In this document: positions 11,824 through 22,605 of the stretch, in pieces
How the letters are laid out: every line of letters starts with the position of its first letter
Numbering within the stretch: the first letter of the stretch is position 1
From: Hermatobates lingyangjiaoensis
Lineage: Eukaryota > Arthropoda > Insecta > Hemiptera > Hermatobatidae
Direction: 5' to 3'
DNA length: 64,000 bases
NCBI GenBank assembly: GCA_026182355.1
Contig: JAPFBL010000166.1
Location: forward strand, 1,302,001 to 1,366,000
Position numbers and translations under genes: made by a program
The notes under the pieces: model-generated
Told to the model about the DNA's origin: nothing
Seen by the model: only the letters and a program-made list of their open reading frames with translations
The model's database searches: none

Positions 11824-12752
11824 CGAGGTGTATAAATAAAGTAGTGAGACTGATTTTTTTTAAATTTTCTATTCAAATATAATTACAATGTGATATTGTC
11901 ACCTTCAAAATAGTTCCCTTCGGAAGCCACACAGCGCTGGAGACGGTCCTTCCAATCATTGTAGCATTGCTGGAACTCGGATTCTGGAATGGCCTTCAGC
12001 TGGTCGGTTACAGCAGTTTGTATGTTTTGTAGTGTCCCGAAATGAGTTCCCTTGAGGTGATTTTTCAATCTCGGGAAGAGGAAAAAGTCACAAGGACTCA
12101 AGTCTGGTGAATAAGGAGGCTGAGGAGCAACAGGAATGTTCTTACTGGCCAAAAACTCCTTCCCTTTCTGAGATCCTTTTGGTCTTGGGAAAGGTTTTTC
12201 GGAACCATTTTCGCACAAATTTTTCTCATCTCCAATTCATTGGTCAAAATGTGATGAACGGAGGTGTGATTCAAATTCAACTGTTCCCCGATCATTCTGA
12301 CTGTCAAGCGTCGATCTGAACGCACAAGGTTCCGTACTCTGTTGACATTTTCATCGGTGTTTGCACTTGAAGGCCTTCCGCTTCGTGGTTCATCTTCAAT
12401 CGACTCTCTTCCTTCTGAAAATTCCTTAAACCACCGAAAAAACCTGTACCCTTGATAAAACACGTTCTCCATAGGCCTCCTGAAGTTTTTCAAAAGTCCA
12501 AGTTGTCCAAGTCTGAAGCAAAATTTGATTGCACACCGCTGCTCAACTTTGAGGTCACTCATTTTTAAAACGCTCAAGAAAAAACCATTTCACGAAAACC
12601 AACGCTACGGACAAACAAATGACTGTGGCGAGTTCAGATTCATACTGGAGGAGCATCACACGTGCACCTGACGCTACTCAAGGCCACGCGTCTCCAGCGT
12701 TGCCAGATCGAAAGCGACGTTGCCAGTCTCACTACTTTATTTACACACCTCG
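11824..12752 (-). mobile_element. Mariner (Tc1/mariner, DD34D) element, internally deleted
   Basis: Class II transposon of 929 bp with 29-bp terminal inverted repeats (11824-11852 and 12724-12752) that differ at one position. It is flanked by the expected TA target duplication (11822-11823 and 12753-12754). Mariners are normally about 1.3 kb, so some 350-380 bp are missing. The loss lies inside the transposase, near 12165-12177. The nearly identical ends mean it could still be moved in trans by a related transposase, which is inference. Confidence 0.93.
11883..12577 (-). pseudogene. Mariner transposase pseudogene
   Basis: Encodes the remains of a transposase, an enzyme that cuts and pastes its element at TA sites in the nucleus. 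Reading on the minus strand from 12577, the first part holds the N-terminal DNA-binding half: helix-turn-helix residues, a FRWFKEF-type segment, the GRESIEDEPRSGRP linker and the second HTH with SVHHILTNELEMRKICAK, ending near DQK. The frame then shifts at a deletion junction near 12165-12177 and the C-terminal part continues in another frame (12218 to 11883) with YSPDLSPCDFFLFPRLK, which contains the third catalytic Asp of the DD34D triad. The first two catalytic Asp residues fall in the deletion, so no active enzyme can be made. The family usually has about 345 residues; about 220 remain. Confidence 0.93.
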
Positions 12753-12754
12753 TA

Positions 12755-13740
12755 TACTAGTCTTGAAAAAAAAATTCATTTTTATAATTTATAGGTTCTT
12801 ACGTAATGCTTTCAGGATGTAAAATGTGTTAAGGATGTGTGTTTTAAATATAAACATTTTTTTAAACCTCTAGAAATCGCACAGCTTGAAATTCTTAATG
12901 AATTTTTTTAAATATGTGGCCCTTTTTGTAGAATTTTACTATGGTTTTTGGGCAATATTTCATTATGCAAAAAATTTTTTATTTATAAACAAGTACCAAT
13001 TTCTCTCCATCTTTTCTGTTTCGTCTGGAATCTTGAAATGTTTACATTTATTATTTTGTCTATTATTGTCACCATATGTTTGTATGTGATGAAATTTCTT
13101 TTTACTCTCATCCGAAGAGAGAGAATGGATTAAGGTTCAAGTAGTAATAAATACTACTTCTGGCACGAAGTTATTGCCAGATGAGCGTGATTCATTAATC
13201 ATCAAGTGCTACGTTTCTATGTGGCACCTTATGATAGTTGTGACTAGTTGGTTTTGTTCGCGCATGCGCTAAGCAGGAGAGGAGCTACGTTGGGAGTGAA
13301 CTGTTGAGGTAGTTCACTGGGAAGTAGAGGTGTAACAGGAGTACAACCTCGATGGACCTTCAATATGAGATTCTAAGACTCATATTAAAGTCACAAGTTG
13401 AGCAGCACTTTCCTTTCTATTTACTTGTGTATTGAGATTATATTTTCTAGCTTCCAATATCCTCAGTCGGTGTGAAACCATTTCTTTTTGTAATATCCAG
13501 GAGAGCATTTCCCCGCATATAACTGTATTCTGTGAAATGTATTATACACTATTATCTATATACAATGAAAAAGCAAAAGTCCATTAATAAACAACTATAA
13601 AATACAATTCTATAACTCCTAAAGGACTTCATGACTTGGAAGGGAAACCATGATATAGCTGTGTATACTCAGTTTGATTTCTTTCTAAATTATCATAGTA
13701 GGCTTTAATTAAAAGTTATATAATAATGAAATATGTTTGT
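12755..13740. other. Non-coding stretch
   Basis: AT-rich at the start. A GC-richer segment at 13140-13420 (with CGCGCATGCGC near 13258) has no recognised coding or repeat identity. Confidence 0.35.
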
Positions 13741-13745
13741 TTCAG

Positions 13746-13828
13746 GTATGACAAATGTCATTGAAGATGGTGATGATGAGTCCAGAACTTACAGAACACA
13801 TCTTGATTTCGATTTCATCTGTAATTCT
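13746..13828 (+). CDS. Candidate internal exon (unidentified)
   Basis: An 83-base segment preceded by a good acceptor (TTTGTTTCAG) and followed by a good donor (GTATGT). One frame is open across it and gives an acidic stretch (VIEDGDDESRTYRTHLDFDF). No family is recognised. If real, it would be an exon of a plus-strand gene with long introns. Splice-like signals are common by chance in AT-rich DNA, so this remains weak. Confidence 0.3.
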
Positions 13829-14045
13829 GTATGTAACCTTTACTATTTCAACTGCAATATAAAAGTAATATGAGAAACAACTTTTACAAGAAGCGTACCA
13901 TTTAAAATGACGTATAATATAAAAATAATATTAAGTCCATCATTATATTAATTCATGGGAGGCAACTCACATATAAAAGCCACAGATTAAAAATGGACAC
14001 AATAAGGACAGTTGTATCCTTATTCCTATACACATAGTAGTATGT

Positions 14046-14186
14046 CAATGTTCAAACCACAATATGAAATGAGAAAAGACTCATTTCAATTAAATCCCAA
14101 CGGAGATTTGACTCTGACGAAGACAGCTTGTTACGGTTGAAAAATCTTAGTCTTTTTTCTCATTTCTTATTGTGGTTTGAACATTA
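14046..14186. mobile_element. Short hairpin/MITE-like repeat, family A
   Basis: Terminal inverted repeats ATGTTCAAACCACAATATGA... (14048-14080) and the mirror ...TTATTGTGGTTTGAACAT (to 14185) enclose one ribozyme-like core. The same termini occur at 19448, 33520, 37600, 37950, 57790 and other sites. Confidence 0.7.
14114..14148 (+). ncRNA. Hammerhead-like core, family A
   Basis: CTGACGA, extra A, stem II GACAG/CGGTT (one pair lost compared with GACCG/CGGTT), GAA, and a decayed stem III (AAATCT in place of AGATCT). GACT before and AGTC after give a 4-bp stem I. Confidence 0.5.
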
Positions 14187-15575
14187 ATTGTTCATTGTCA
14201 AGTCTGGTTATATATTTACATGAGACGTTTATGTGAAAGTATATATAATCTTTTTTTTTTGTAATTTTAGTAAAATTACGATGAATCTTGTTTACAAACA
14301 TATTAGTTACAATTAAGTGAATGTGTAGTTTATCAAGAAGTTACTAAAAGTGGAATTATTGTTTTATCAATATACTTAATAAAGTTATTCAGTATACGTA
14401 ATTCACATATTTAATATCTTGTATACTTTACGTGAGATTAAAAAAGGGAAAAGGCAACATTATGTTTAAGTAAGACTATCTGCCATTACTGAAAGAGATC
14501 GAAGTTCACGATTCATTAGAAGGTAAATTTACATAATTGGTTGGAATGCTTTAACGTCTTGGAAAGGATGTGATGCTCCCTATACAATTGAACAACCTGT
14601 TGCATAGTTCTACATTCTCTATAGTCGGCTCGCATAGGCACCCTTTAGGGGTAACTCGAAGGTGAGGACATGAAATTAACATTTCATTGAAAGGGATCGC
14701 AAAATCAACTGTATTTTCTATAAACATCTTGTCAATACGTTTTAGCATGAAAGTAATTAATTTAAAATTGTTAGAAAATAAACTTGTGTTCATTAGATCA
14801 GAATTAAAATGTTTGTATTTCAATTATAATTACCTTTTTTTTTTCAATTTATGGATACATTTTCAATAGACTAATTAAAATAATACTCATAATTTAACTT
14901 TAACTTAAAGACAATTTTTGTTAAAAAAAACAATATATTAAATAAATTATTATAATATATGCATCTGAGAAGTAAAAGTATTTAATTATAGAAATTGTAA
15001 AATATAAGTAACCATCTTTGTATAATCCTTTGACAGATTATAGTATTAAAAATAGAAAATGACCACTTTATTAAAGAAAGTTAACTAAATTCATTCATTT
15101 AGACGTCATATAAATATGGCGCTATTTAATTTTCTTTAACGTGAAGCTCACGTTTTTAATTTCACTTTAATATTGCAGACACATGAAAAGTTTATTTTTA
15201 ATTTTTAAATTTAATTTAATAAAATAATTTAATTAATAGTAGTTTTATTTTAAGTTGGCTTAGTAATTTTTTTAAAGTAAATTACTTGCTTGTATTCACG
15301 CTAATAGATAATGAAATAAATAGTTAAATCATAACAAAAGTATAAATATACAGCTATATGCTCAGACATGTGATGAGTATTAAAAAAATAACATAAAATA
15401 AACTGCATTAGTATTTTATTTTGTGTCTTTATGTTTTGTGCTGTTGTAAACCTTTTGAATGCAATAACTATTTTTGAGTAATGAGAAAATTATTCTTAAA
15501 AATTTATTACATTGCCCTTTGTAAAGGTGTTTTATTATAATTTGATTATTTTAGTTTTATTATAATTTGAGTATT
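14187..15575. other. AT-rich stretch, nothing recognised
   Basis: No exon, RNA gene or repeat family identified. Several short AT-rich open frames on both strands have no domain. Confidence 0.4.
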
Positions 15576-15765
15576 GTCGGGGCAACATCCCCCGACTACT
15601 TCTACTTCAAATTTTCCTGTTTAGTTTTTATACCATCAGAATTTCATGTTCACTTGGTCGAAGACAGAGGTTCTAGTGAAGCCTCCTTGCAGACCTAACT
15701 CTTAGGGCTGCCTAACAGCGGATGGCTGCTGTGGGGCAGCTGTAATGATGTTTTGATCAAACAAA
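15576..15765. other. GC-richer island, unidentified
   Basis: Contrasts with its surroundings (GGGGCAACATCCCCCGAC, GGATGGCTGCTGTGGGGCAG). It could be an old repeat or a regulatory element. No identity can be given. Confidence 0.25.
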
Positions 15766-16034
15766 TCAAACGAATAATCTTTTGTTTGATTACTTAATTT
15801 GACAGGTTGAAAAGTAAACTTCCACTTTACCAAAGTAGTATCAAGGGCTAAATAGAAAAATAAAAACCTTCTTTTCTTTTTCTTTTTTTATTAGAAATTT
15901 ATTACTCGCTTATAAATGTTTCCAGAAATCTCAAAATAATAACCAAGAAACTAGTTAACAGTAGCTTCAATATCATTAAGAACTTGACGAAACTTGTTTC
16001 TTGAGGTTTGAATAACTTCTAAACTGGTGGACGT

Positions 16035-16290
16035 GACTGCTGGCTTTGATTTCGAAAAGCCGCGGAATATCTGCAGAAATATTTGATTAGCCGTGATGGC
16101 GGAGTGAACGTGACAGATAAAGTTGCGGGAGGTACGTGAAACGTTGGGCCGTTAATAAAAACTCAGAACAGAATGTCTGCTTACTTCACACGTCGCCACC
16201 TTCGTGCTTCCAGTCACTGTGAAACAGCCAGTATTCCTAACTTCGCCAATTGGCTTAAACTATCCCAGGTCCTCTTTCCTCCTCTGAGAA
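16035..16290. promoter_or_regulatory. Candidate regulatory island
   Basis: A 250-bp GC-richer block in AT-rich DNA, with words such as TGATTAGCCGTGATGGCG, CAGATAAAG (GATA-like) and GGCCGTTAATAAA (homeodomain-like). There is no open frame and no repeat copy elsewhere in the window. This is the pattern expected of a conserved non-coding element, but conservation cannot be tested here. Confidence 0.25.
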
Positions 16291-16925
16291 ATTCTTATTT
16301 TTCTAGATATATATATATTTAAAGTCAAAAATTATTAGTTATATGAAATTCTCAGTAAAATGTGTTAATTAATTACATCACCTCTCACTAATCAATCAGA
16401 AAAACAGTTTTTAAAAATCTTTGGTGACTGCAAAACCCCTTCAACTTTCGAACTTTTTTAGGCTTGTCAAGGTCACCTTAATTGTAGTTTTAAAAATTAT
16501 AATCTATATCTATATATAGACAAAATTAAAGTTTATTGGGACTCGGTCAGTTTTTCAGGTTCAAATTTAACTCTCATAGCCAACGTTTCAGTTTTATTTT
16601 AAAACCTTTTCATAGGAAATGTGGATATTGAAGTCGTTAAACAAAATTATAATTTTAATATTGGTAATTTAAAATTGAAATCGAATTGAAAAGACTGACT
16701 CCTTAACTTTCGCCATTTTCAGTTCGTTTTGTTTACGATTCAAAGCTGTAACAATACTTTACTTTCAATTTTATGTAGCTATAGAAAAATAAATAACCGT
16801 CTTATTTATTTTATATGTTGGGATCTAATGGATGAAACACTAATTGTTAAACAGAAATATATGTCATACTGGAGTAAATAGATAAAACAATGTCTCCACA
16901 CAAAAAAAGAAGCCATTTTATTCTA

Positions 16926-16956
16926 CGCGTTTCAAAGAGTTAATGTTAGTCATCAG
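16926..16956 (-). ncRNA. Hammerhead-like core, family C (stem II lost)
   Basis: Minus strand: CTGATGA intact, but the stem II region no longer pairs. GAA and the ACGCGT palindrome followed by A are intact. It is a useful partner for reconstructing family history but is unlikely to fold. Confidence 0.35.
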
Positions 16957-17173
16957 GTAAACTTGTACAATAAAAACACGCTGTATTACCAATAGCTGGC
17001 AACTGGACAGCATAAAAATTTAACTGATCTTAGCAATCAGTTATTATGTGGTATTTACCCTACAATATATATTAATCATTAGTTGTGCAACCCATAATTG
17101 TGTGTTATTTACTCATACTGAGGTAAATTGATAAAACAAAGTGTCCACACACAAAAAGAAGCCTTTTTAATCT

Positions 17174-17205
17174 ACACATTTCAAACGCTTCGTGTCCATC
17201 GTCAG
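17174..17205 (-). ncRNA. Hammerhead-like core, family C
   Basis: Minus strand: CTGACGA, extra T, stem II of the GGACAC/GTGTTT type with one mutated position, GAA, then ATGTGT, a CpG-decayed form of ACGCGT. Core bases C3 and G8 are intact. Confidence 0.5.
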
Positions 17206-17987
17206 GCAAACTTCTGCAATAAAAATTACAAATTAAAAGTTACAAAAATAATAGGAATTATATATGATAAAATGAAAAAAGAATGACATACCCAATGGAA
17301 GTATGTAGTGGAGGACCGAACAGTCTAACGATCACTGAAGTAAATAGGACATGTGAGATAGATGGGGAGGGGTAGTTATAAGATAAAGTGACAAAGGAGT
17401 TAGTAAACAGTGATGTGCATTTAAGTAAACCAGAAAACACTGTTGTAGATGAAAGAGTCTATTTTCTTTTTATTTTTGACTATAGCTTTGACCCAAACAA
17501 GAACCGTGTCATGTTATATTTTAACAGTAAATTTAAAAAATTTCAAACTTGGAAGCTTTTGAAATAAATAAAGCCTTAAATCAATATGCATCATTGTGTC
17601 TTAATGAGCAAGTTCCGAGCTGTTCGAAATTTCTCAAATGGTTTCCATAAGATGTGTTAAAAAAAAAAGAATTCCAAATTGTTTCTATAAGATGTAATCA
17701 AAAAAAAAAAAAGAAAAGGATCTTTCCTCTGCAATAGTGCTTTCTGGCTTGCATTATTGCCCATCACTGTTTGTAAGTAACCCAACTCCTTTGTCACCTT
17801 ACTCGTATCTTTTTAACTAGGTACCCTTCTCCACTCTCTCTCACAAGTGATAATTTTCTTCAGTGATCGTTAGACTGTTTGGTCCTCCATTACTTCCATT
17901 GGGTAATCACTCTTTTTTCATTTTATTGTGTACAATTCCTGTTATTTTTGTAACTCTTAATTGGGTATTTGTATTGTAGAATTTTGC

Positions 17988-18018
17988 CTGACAATGGACA
18001 CGGAGTGTTCGAAACGTG
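17988..18018 (+). ncRNA. Hammerhead-like core, family C
   Basis: CTGACAA (G8 to A, a CpG transition), extra T, GGACAC with GTGTTC, GAA, then ACGTG. It is the mirror partner of 17174-17205 in the foldback. Confidence 0.45.
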
Positions 18019-18210
18019 AAGAAAAAGGCTTCTTTTTGTGTGTGTGAAGATTTTGTTTTATCTATTGACCTCAGTATGAGTAAATACCACACAGTTATAG
18101 ATTGCACAACTAATGAGTAATATATTTGTTTACTTAGATCAGTTAAATTTTTATGCAGTCCGGTCGGCAGCTATTGGTAATAAAGACGTGTTTTTAAATG
18201 TATTGGCACG

Positions 18211-19240
18211 ATAGTATGTGCCCACAATAGATTCTCTAGTCGTATTTCTCTTAAATTATGTTTTTAATGCTCTAACCTCCATTAAACTTCTGTATAGCAC
18301 ACCACGTTTATAAGGTTTCAATTACTCTTTTACGTTCTAGCCAACATGTAGAAGTTTAACTTAATTTCTTTCTACCTTAAATCGTTCTTAATTCAATAGT
18401 AGTTACATTAAAGTCTAAAATATATTTGAATTTCATTTACTTCTTACAGCTTCTATTGAATTATACAAGGATTGATAGTCAAACCAGAGTTAAGCTTTTC
18501 TGCTCTTCTATGAATATGATATTCTAAGAAAATTTTCAAAAGCTTAGGTTGATATCGGCATGAGAATCCTAAGATAATGGTATTTTAATTAAAAAAAATA
18601 GTATTTTTAATTTACGGTCTTGTACATATTTCATGACCAATTATTCGTTCTCAGATATATTCAAATATTAATCTGGGATAACCTTTCTAGTCAATATGTT
18701 TGACTTTTTAGTCATATATTATGTTCTCTTCATTAATTAATTATTTTTAAAAAATCCTGGTTTTTATTAATTTTTATTTTTAAAGGTTCTGCAAATCTGT
18801 ATTTTATTTCTTATTTAAGATATCTGCATTGATTGTAGAGGCGTACGTTCATAGAAGCATAGAAAGCAATGCTTCCCCAATAAATAATAAAATAATTCAA
18901 ACTATACTACATGATTTTATAAGATCATATTTATAAAACAATCATAATAATGTTCTGATATCTTTTATTTCAGGCTTGTATTCTCGTCGCCAATGTCTTG
19001 AAATATCAAGGAGTCACTGGGTATGCAAATAAACGTAACGTCAAAGTAACACGGGCTCTTGCAACCTTTTCAATGCTTTATTGAAATCAATTCCCTAAAA
19101 AAAAAGATCCAACAAGGCAGTTTTTTGTGCTTATAGTGATAAAAAATAATTTATTATTTCCAATACATTTTGTACCGAAAATGGTTCTAACCGAAAATTA
19201 GAATTCAAGTGTGTGCTTTTAATTAATCTACATTAACTTT
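18211..19240. other. AT-rich stretch
   Basis: Nothing recognised apart from the small exon-like segment at 18975-19021. Confidence 0.4.
18975..19021 (+). CDS. Candidate short internal exon (unidentified)
   Basis: A 47-base segment between an acceptor-like TTTTATTTCAG and a donor-like GTATGC. In one frame it reads ACILVANVLKYQGVT, a hydrophobic run. That frame is in phase with the end of the candidate exon at 13746-13828, so the two could belong to one plus-strand gene. Very short and unsupported by homology. Confidence 0.2.
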
Positions 19241-19242
19241 AC

Positions 19243-19270
19243 GTATATATATATATATATATATATATAA
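19243..19270. repeat. (TA)n microsatellite
   Basis: TA run. A second run lies at 19622-19651, at the outer end of a family A hairpin. Confidence 0.85.
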
Positions 19271-19447
19271 TAGCAAGTATTAGATATAAAAGAAGTTAGT
19301 GTAAAAATAAGTGGGATAAAATAAATTAAGGACAACTGTTGCACACGCTACCTCATACTACAAAGAATTCTATCAGAAGACTGGAAAATCTTTCTAAAAA
19401 ATTAACAAGAGTGGAAATAGGTGAGAAGTTAATGAATATATATATCA

Positions 19448-19651
19448 GAATCCAAACCACAGTACGAAATGACATGGAATTCAGTTGATTCAACTGCCTC
19501 AGTTGGGATTTGACTCTGATGAAGACCGCTTGTTACGGTTGAAAGATCTTAGTAGTTTTCTTCATTTCTTATTGTGGTTTGGACGTTGATTGTTGTTTCA
19601 CGTGTTTATTGTGAAAGCTTGATATATATAATATATATATATATATATATA
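19448..19651. mobile_element. Family A repeat unit ending in (TA)n
   Basis: Left terminus AATCCAAACCACAGTACGAA, the core, right terminus TTATTGTGGTTTGGACGTTG, then the long family A outer sequence (TTTCACGTGTTTATTGTGAA) running straight into (TA)n at 19622-19651. Confidence 0.7.
19516..19550 (+). ncRNA. Hammerhead-like core, family A
   Basis: CTGATGA, extra A, stem II GACCG/CGGTT, GAA, palindromic stem III AGATCT, cleavage-position T, then AGTA. GACT upstream gives three of the four stem I pairs. All conserved core bases are present. Confidence 0.6.
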
Positions 19652-20000
19652 CTTTTTCATTGGAAATACTGTAAGTGTGTGCTTTTAATTTCATTTTATT
19701 TCTTTTTGTACATTGAACTTTATATATGTAATGAACACGTGAAATAAAATCGGAAATTGGACTAACATCATCAAACCGAGTGACTGTTCTTTTTAGAGTT
19801 ACCCGTTTAATGGAGATCATGTTATATTAACTAAGAGTTAAATAGTTTTTAATAACTGCAAAAATGCCTGTGCAACATATGTAAATAACTATTTATAATA
19901 ATTTAGTACTGTGTTATTCAAATTAAATATGTGGGGATGTTGAAAGTTTTGATGTAGCCAGCTGTTGAAATAGAGTTTGGTTATCGTTGGTTTAATGAGC
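19652..20000. other. AT-rich stretch
   Basis: Nothing recognised. Confidence 0.35.
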
Positions 20001-20009
20001 TAAGCGTGT

Positions 20010-20690
20010 TTGTTATTGGAAGTCAGCTTTGGAACGAGTTAATTTTCTAGTTTTGGCAGAGTTGGGTTCAAAACAAAACGGCAGGTTGATGGGACGTGGT
20101 GGATCGAGGGTTGGCGCGAAATCACTTCCATCGGGTTATTTATTTAAAAGAGCCCGTTTGGCTGGCTCACGTTTATAACCCTGCTTAATACATAAAGCCT
20201 TTGTTTCTTTCTTCTTGTGGTTAAAGTTGAAATTGGACTGGTTCCCCCAGGCGGAGCCAATTCTGAATAATTGACGAGTCCTCTTGTTCACGATCTCACT
20301 TTGACCACATTCTCTCCCTCTCTCTTGTGTTTCACAAAAAGAAGGGGAAAGTAACCAGATAGTGGTAAAAAGAGATGTGAACTGGGGAGATGCTTTTTCC
20401 AAACCCACTGGATTTAATTATCACTCTGCCCCCCACTCTCTTGACGCTTATCTCGAGGCAAATGGACTTGTCTTTCTTTTCCTTGTGCCACTGTAAAAGG
20501 ATGCCGTTGGGTGGGACCTTCCTTTCGGTTCAGTACAGTCCTCCCTCTTTTATGGACAAACCCCAGGGGGAAAGGGCTTTCACTCTCTCGATATACATTC
20601 CTCTTCCTTCAGCTCCCCTATTCTTCACCCGAATCTCTGTCGGCTATGCGATTACGTGTACGTGGTCTTGTCCGTAGAGCTTACTGCCAT
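20010..20690. promoter_or_regulatory. Candidate regulatory island(s)
   Basis: Extended GC-richer sequence with overlapping open frames on both strands (for example 95 codons at 20390, plus; 90 codons at 20136, minus). None shows a recognisable domain, and frames open on both strands point to composition rather than coding. Possibly a conserved non-coding block. Confidence 0.2.
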
Positions 20691-22560
20691 AAAAAATATA
20701 CTTCCGTCCTAAATTTAAAACATTTTGGAACAATTTTTACTGTCCGATAATTTCAGAAATAATTATTCAACACAAATATAAACTAACGATTAACCTTTAA
20801 CTGAATGTGTCTTTTCAATAGTGTATAAAAATAAAAACAAGACCTAAGCTCATTTTCCAAGTTCTTAACTGCAATACCAGTCCTTCTTCTCCCACGAATC
20901 TATAAAGATCATCATACCTCTGCTACACCAACACCATTTGGAAATTGTGATAAACGATGCTATCCGTAATTTTAAATGAAATGATCAGCTTAATATGAAA
21001 TTAGTACTATTGTAAATATTAATACTATTTTTTTATTTTTATTTTATTGCACCATGTTCCACATTGTATTACATGCATCAGTTAAACGTTTTGTACAATG
21101 ATTATTATTTTTACAATATAATAATACCATTTTGTTTATGAAGTAAACACTTTTCTAATGTTAATTCAATGTTATTTAAAATAATAATATAAAGTTCGTT
21201 AGTGAAATGTCTTGGAATTAAAATGTTTTTAATGTTCAAAACTGTATACAAATCTTACATATTTTTGTTGTAATTAATTAGGAAGACTTAATAGGCCATT
21301 CTTCCCCACAAAGTAAAATTTGTCGAATGAGAGTCAGTCTTTGAGAGCCCTCAGACGACACTCGTACACCAAGTGTCCAGGAGATTGAGACAGAAAATAT
21401 TCCTTTGTTAGAAGGCTTTTAGTGTATTCCGCCCAAATGTAGTCCCATTGTGTCCCTGTTTGACTTTGCTTTATTTTTATACTAGACGTGGGATATTTTT
21501 CGTATGTTAAATCCAAGGTGTTGTCTTGAACACTCTTTTTAGCTCTACCATCCACCAACTTATTCCTCATATTCCCTAGGTGAATAATTCTTAGTATATT
21601 AATACTATTGTAAGTTAAGAGGGAGCTTCGTTCTTCCTGATTTTAATTAAATTAGATAGTTTATTTAAATCGCTCTCTTCATTGTCATTGTTATATATTT
21701 ATTTTTTAAACTCAAACTTTAATATTTGTTAATTTAAATAATTAAAGTTTAATTTATATTTTGTTGTATAAATTTTGGCTTTATTTTAATCTTTTTTTAA
21801 ATCTCTTCCTGGATTTCATTGAACATATTCTGCTTAAATAATAAATAAAAAATGTAAGAAAATGATTGAAATATTACATTTAGACATATCGTCAGATGTT
21901 ATACATCGTATATCATATATATGAGTATATAAAAATATTTCAAAATAACATTTGAAAAAACATATTTCCTGTTATTTTTTACTGTTGACATGTAATTATT
22001 TCCTCCTTGTTACATCGAAAATGTTCAAACGAACTGAATAAATTAAAATCAGAGTGAAAAACTGATTAAGTTATTACGTCACCTGTTGTTATGAGATTGT
22101 GAAGTGATCCGCTCAGAATGCAATCCAAGACTGAAAACTTCTTTTTTTCAAAAGAAAAAAAGTTTCTTTTTCTTTTTTATATTTTTTTTCCCACTTCCTC
22201 AATATAGTGGCAACACTGACCAAATGATTCTGGGAAGGACATTTTCTCTTGGGCTTACCTTCTGAGAGGCTTACCTCATCCTCATGGTGACACTCAGATG
22301 TCCAAATTCTTAGTAAGAATTGGTGTATTTTTCTATGTTTTCCTTTCCGTGATTTTATTGTATATAAATATATATATACTGTTTCAGTAAACATTATGTC
22401 TATATCATTCTATGTTAATTTTTGTGAAAGATTTTCTCATTTTCAGGGGGTACCTTTAATAGATCTTGAAATAATACAATGATTCACCAAGCTGTGTTTA
22501 GTTTCATGATTATTATTTGCCAGGGCTCTCACTAATTTTTATACTGATAAGACATTTGGT
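20691..22560. other. AT-rich stretch, nothing recognised
   Basis: No exon, RNA gene or repeat family recognised. A GC-richer patch on the minus strand at 21334-21570 carries a 78-codon open frame without a known domain. Confidence 0.35.
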
Positions 22561-22578
22561 TCTAATTACACTATTTGG

Positions 22579-22605
22579 CATGTTTCGATGGGGGACCATC
22601 ATCAG
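22579..22605 (-). ncRNA. Hammerhead-like or related hairpin motif
   Basis: Minus strand: CTGATGA followed by TGG-TCCC-CCA and ATC, then GAAACATG. The strongest hairpin (GATGG/CCATC) would use the core bases GA themselves, so the match to a hammerhead is less convincing than in the other families. Confidence 0.35.

Larger units (their letters stand above)
16860..18210. mobile_element. 1.3-kb foldback, nested family C copies
   Basis: The long left arm (about 16965-17425) and right arm (about 17765-18205) are diverged reverse complements, around a spacer that holds two copies of an ATTCCAAATTG/TAAGATGT(G)TAA-type sequence. Matched landmarks are GTATTACCAATAGCTG against CAGCTATTGGTAATA, and CATACTGAGGTAAAT against ACCTCAGTATGAGTAAAT. 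A further partial copy of the same outer unit lies at 16860-16960. Three ribozyme-like cores sit inside. Confidence 0.75.

Noticed and set aside
12107..12319. Plus-strand open frame across the mariner
   Set aside because: Antisense shadow of the transposase pseudogene.
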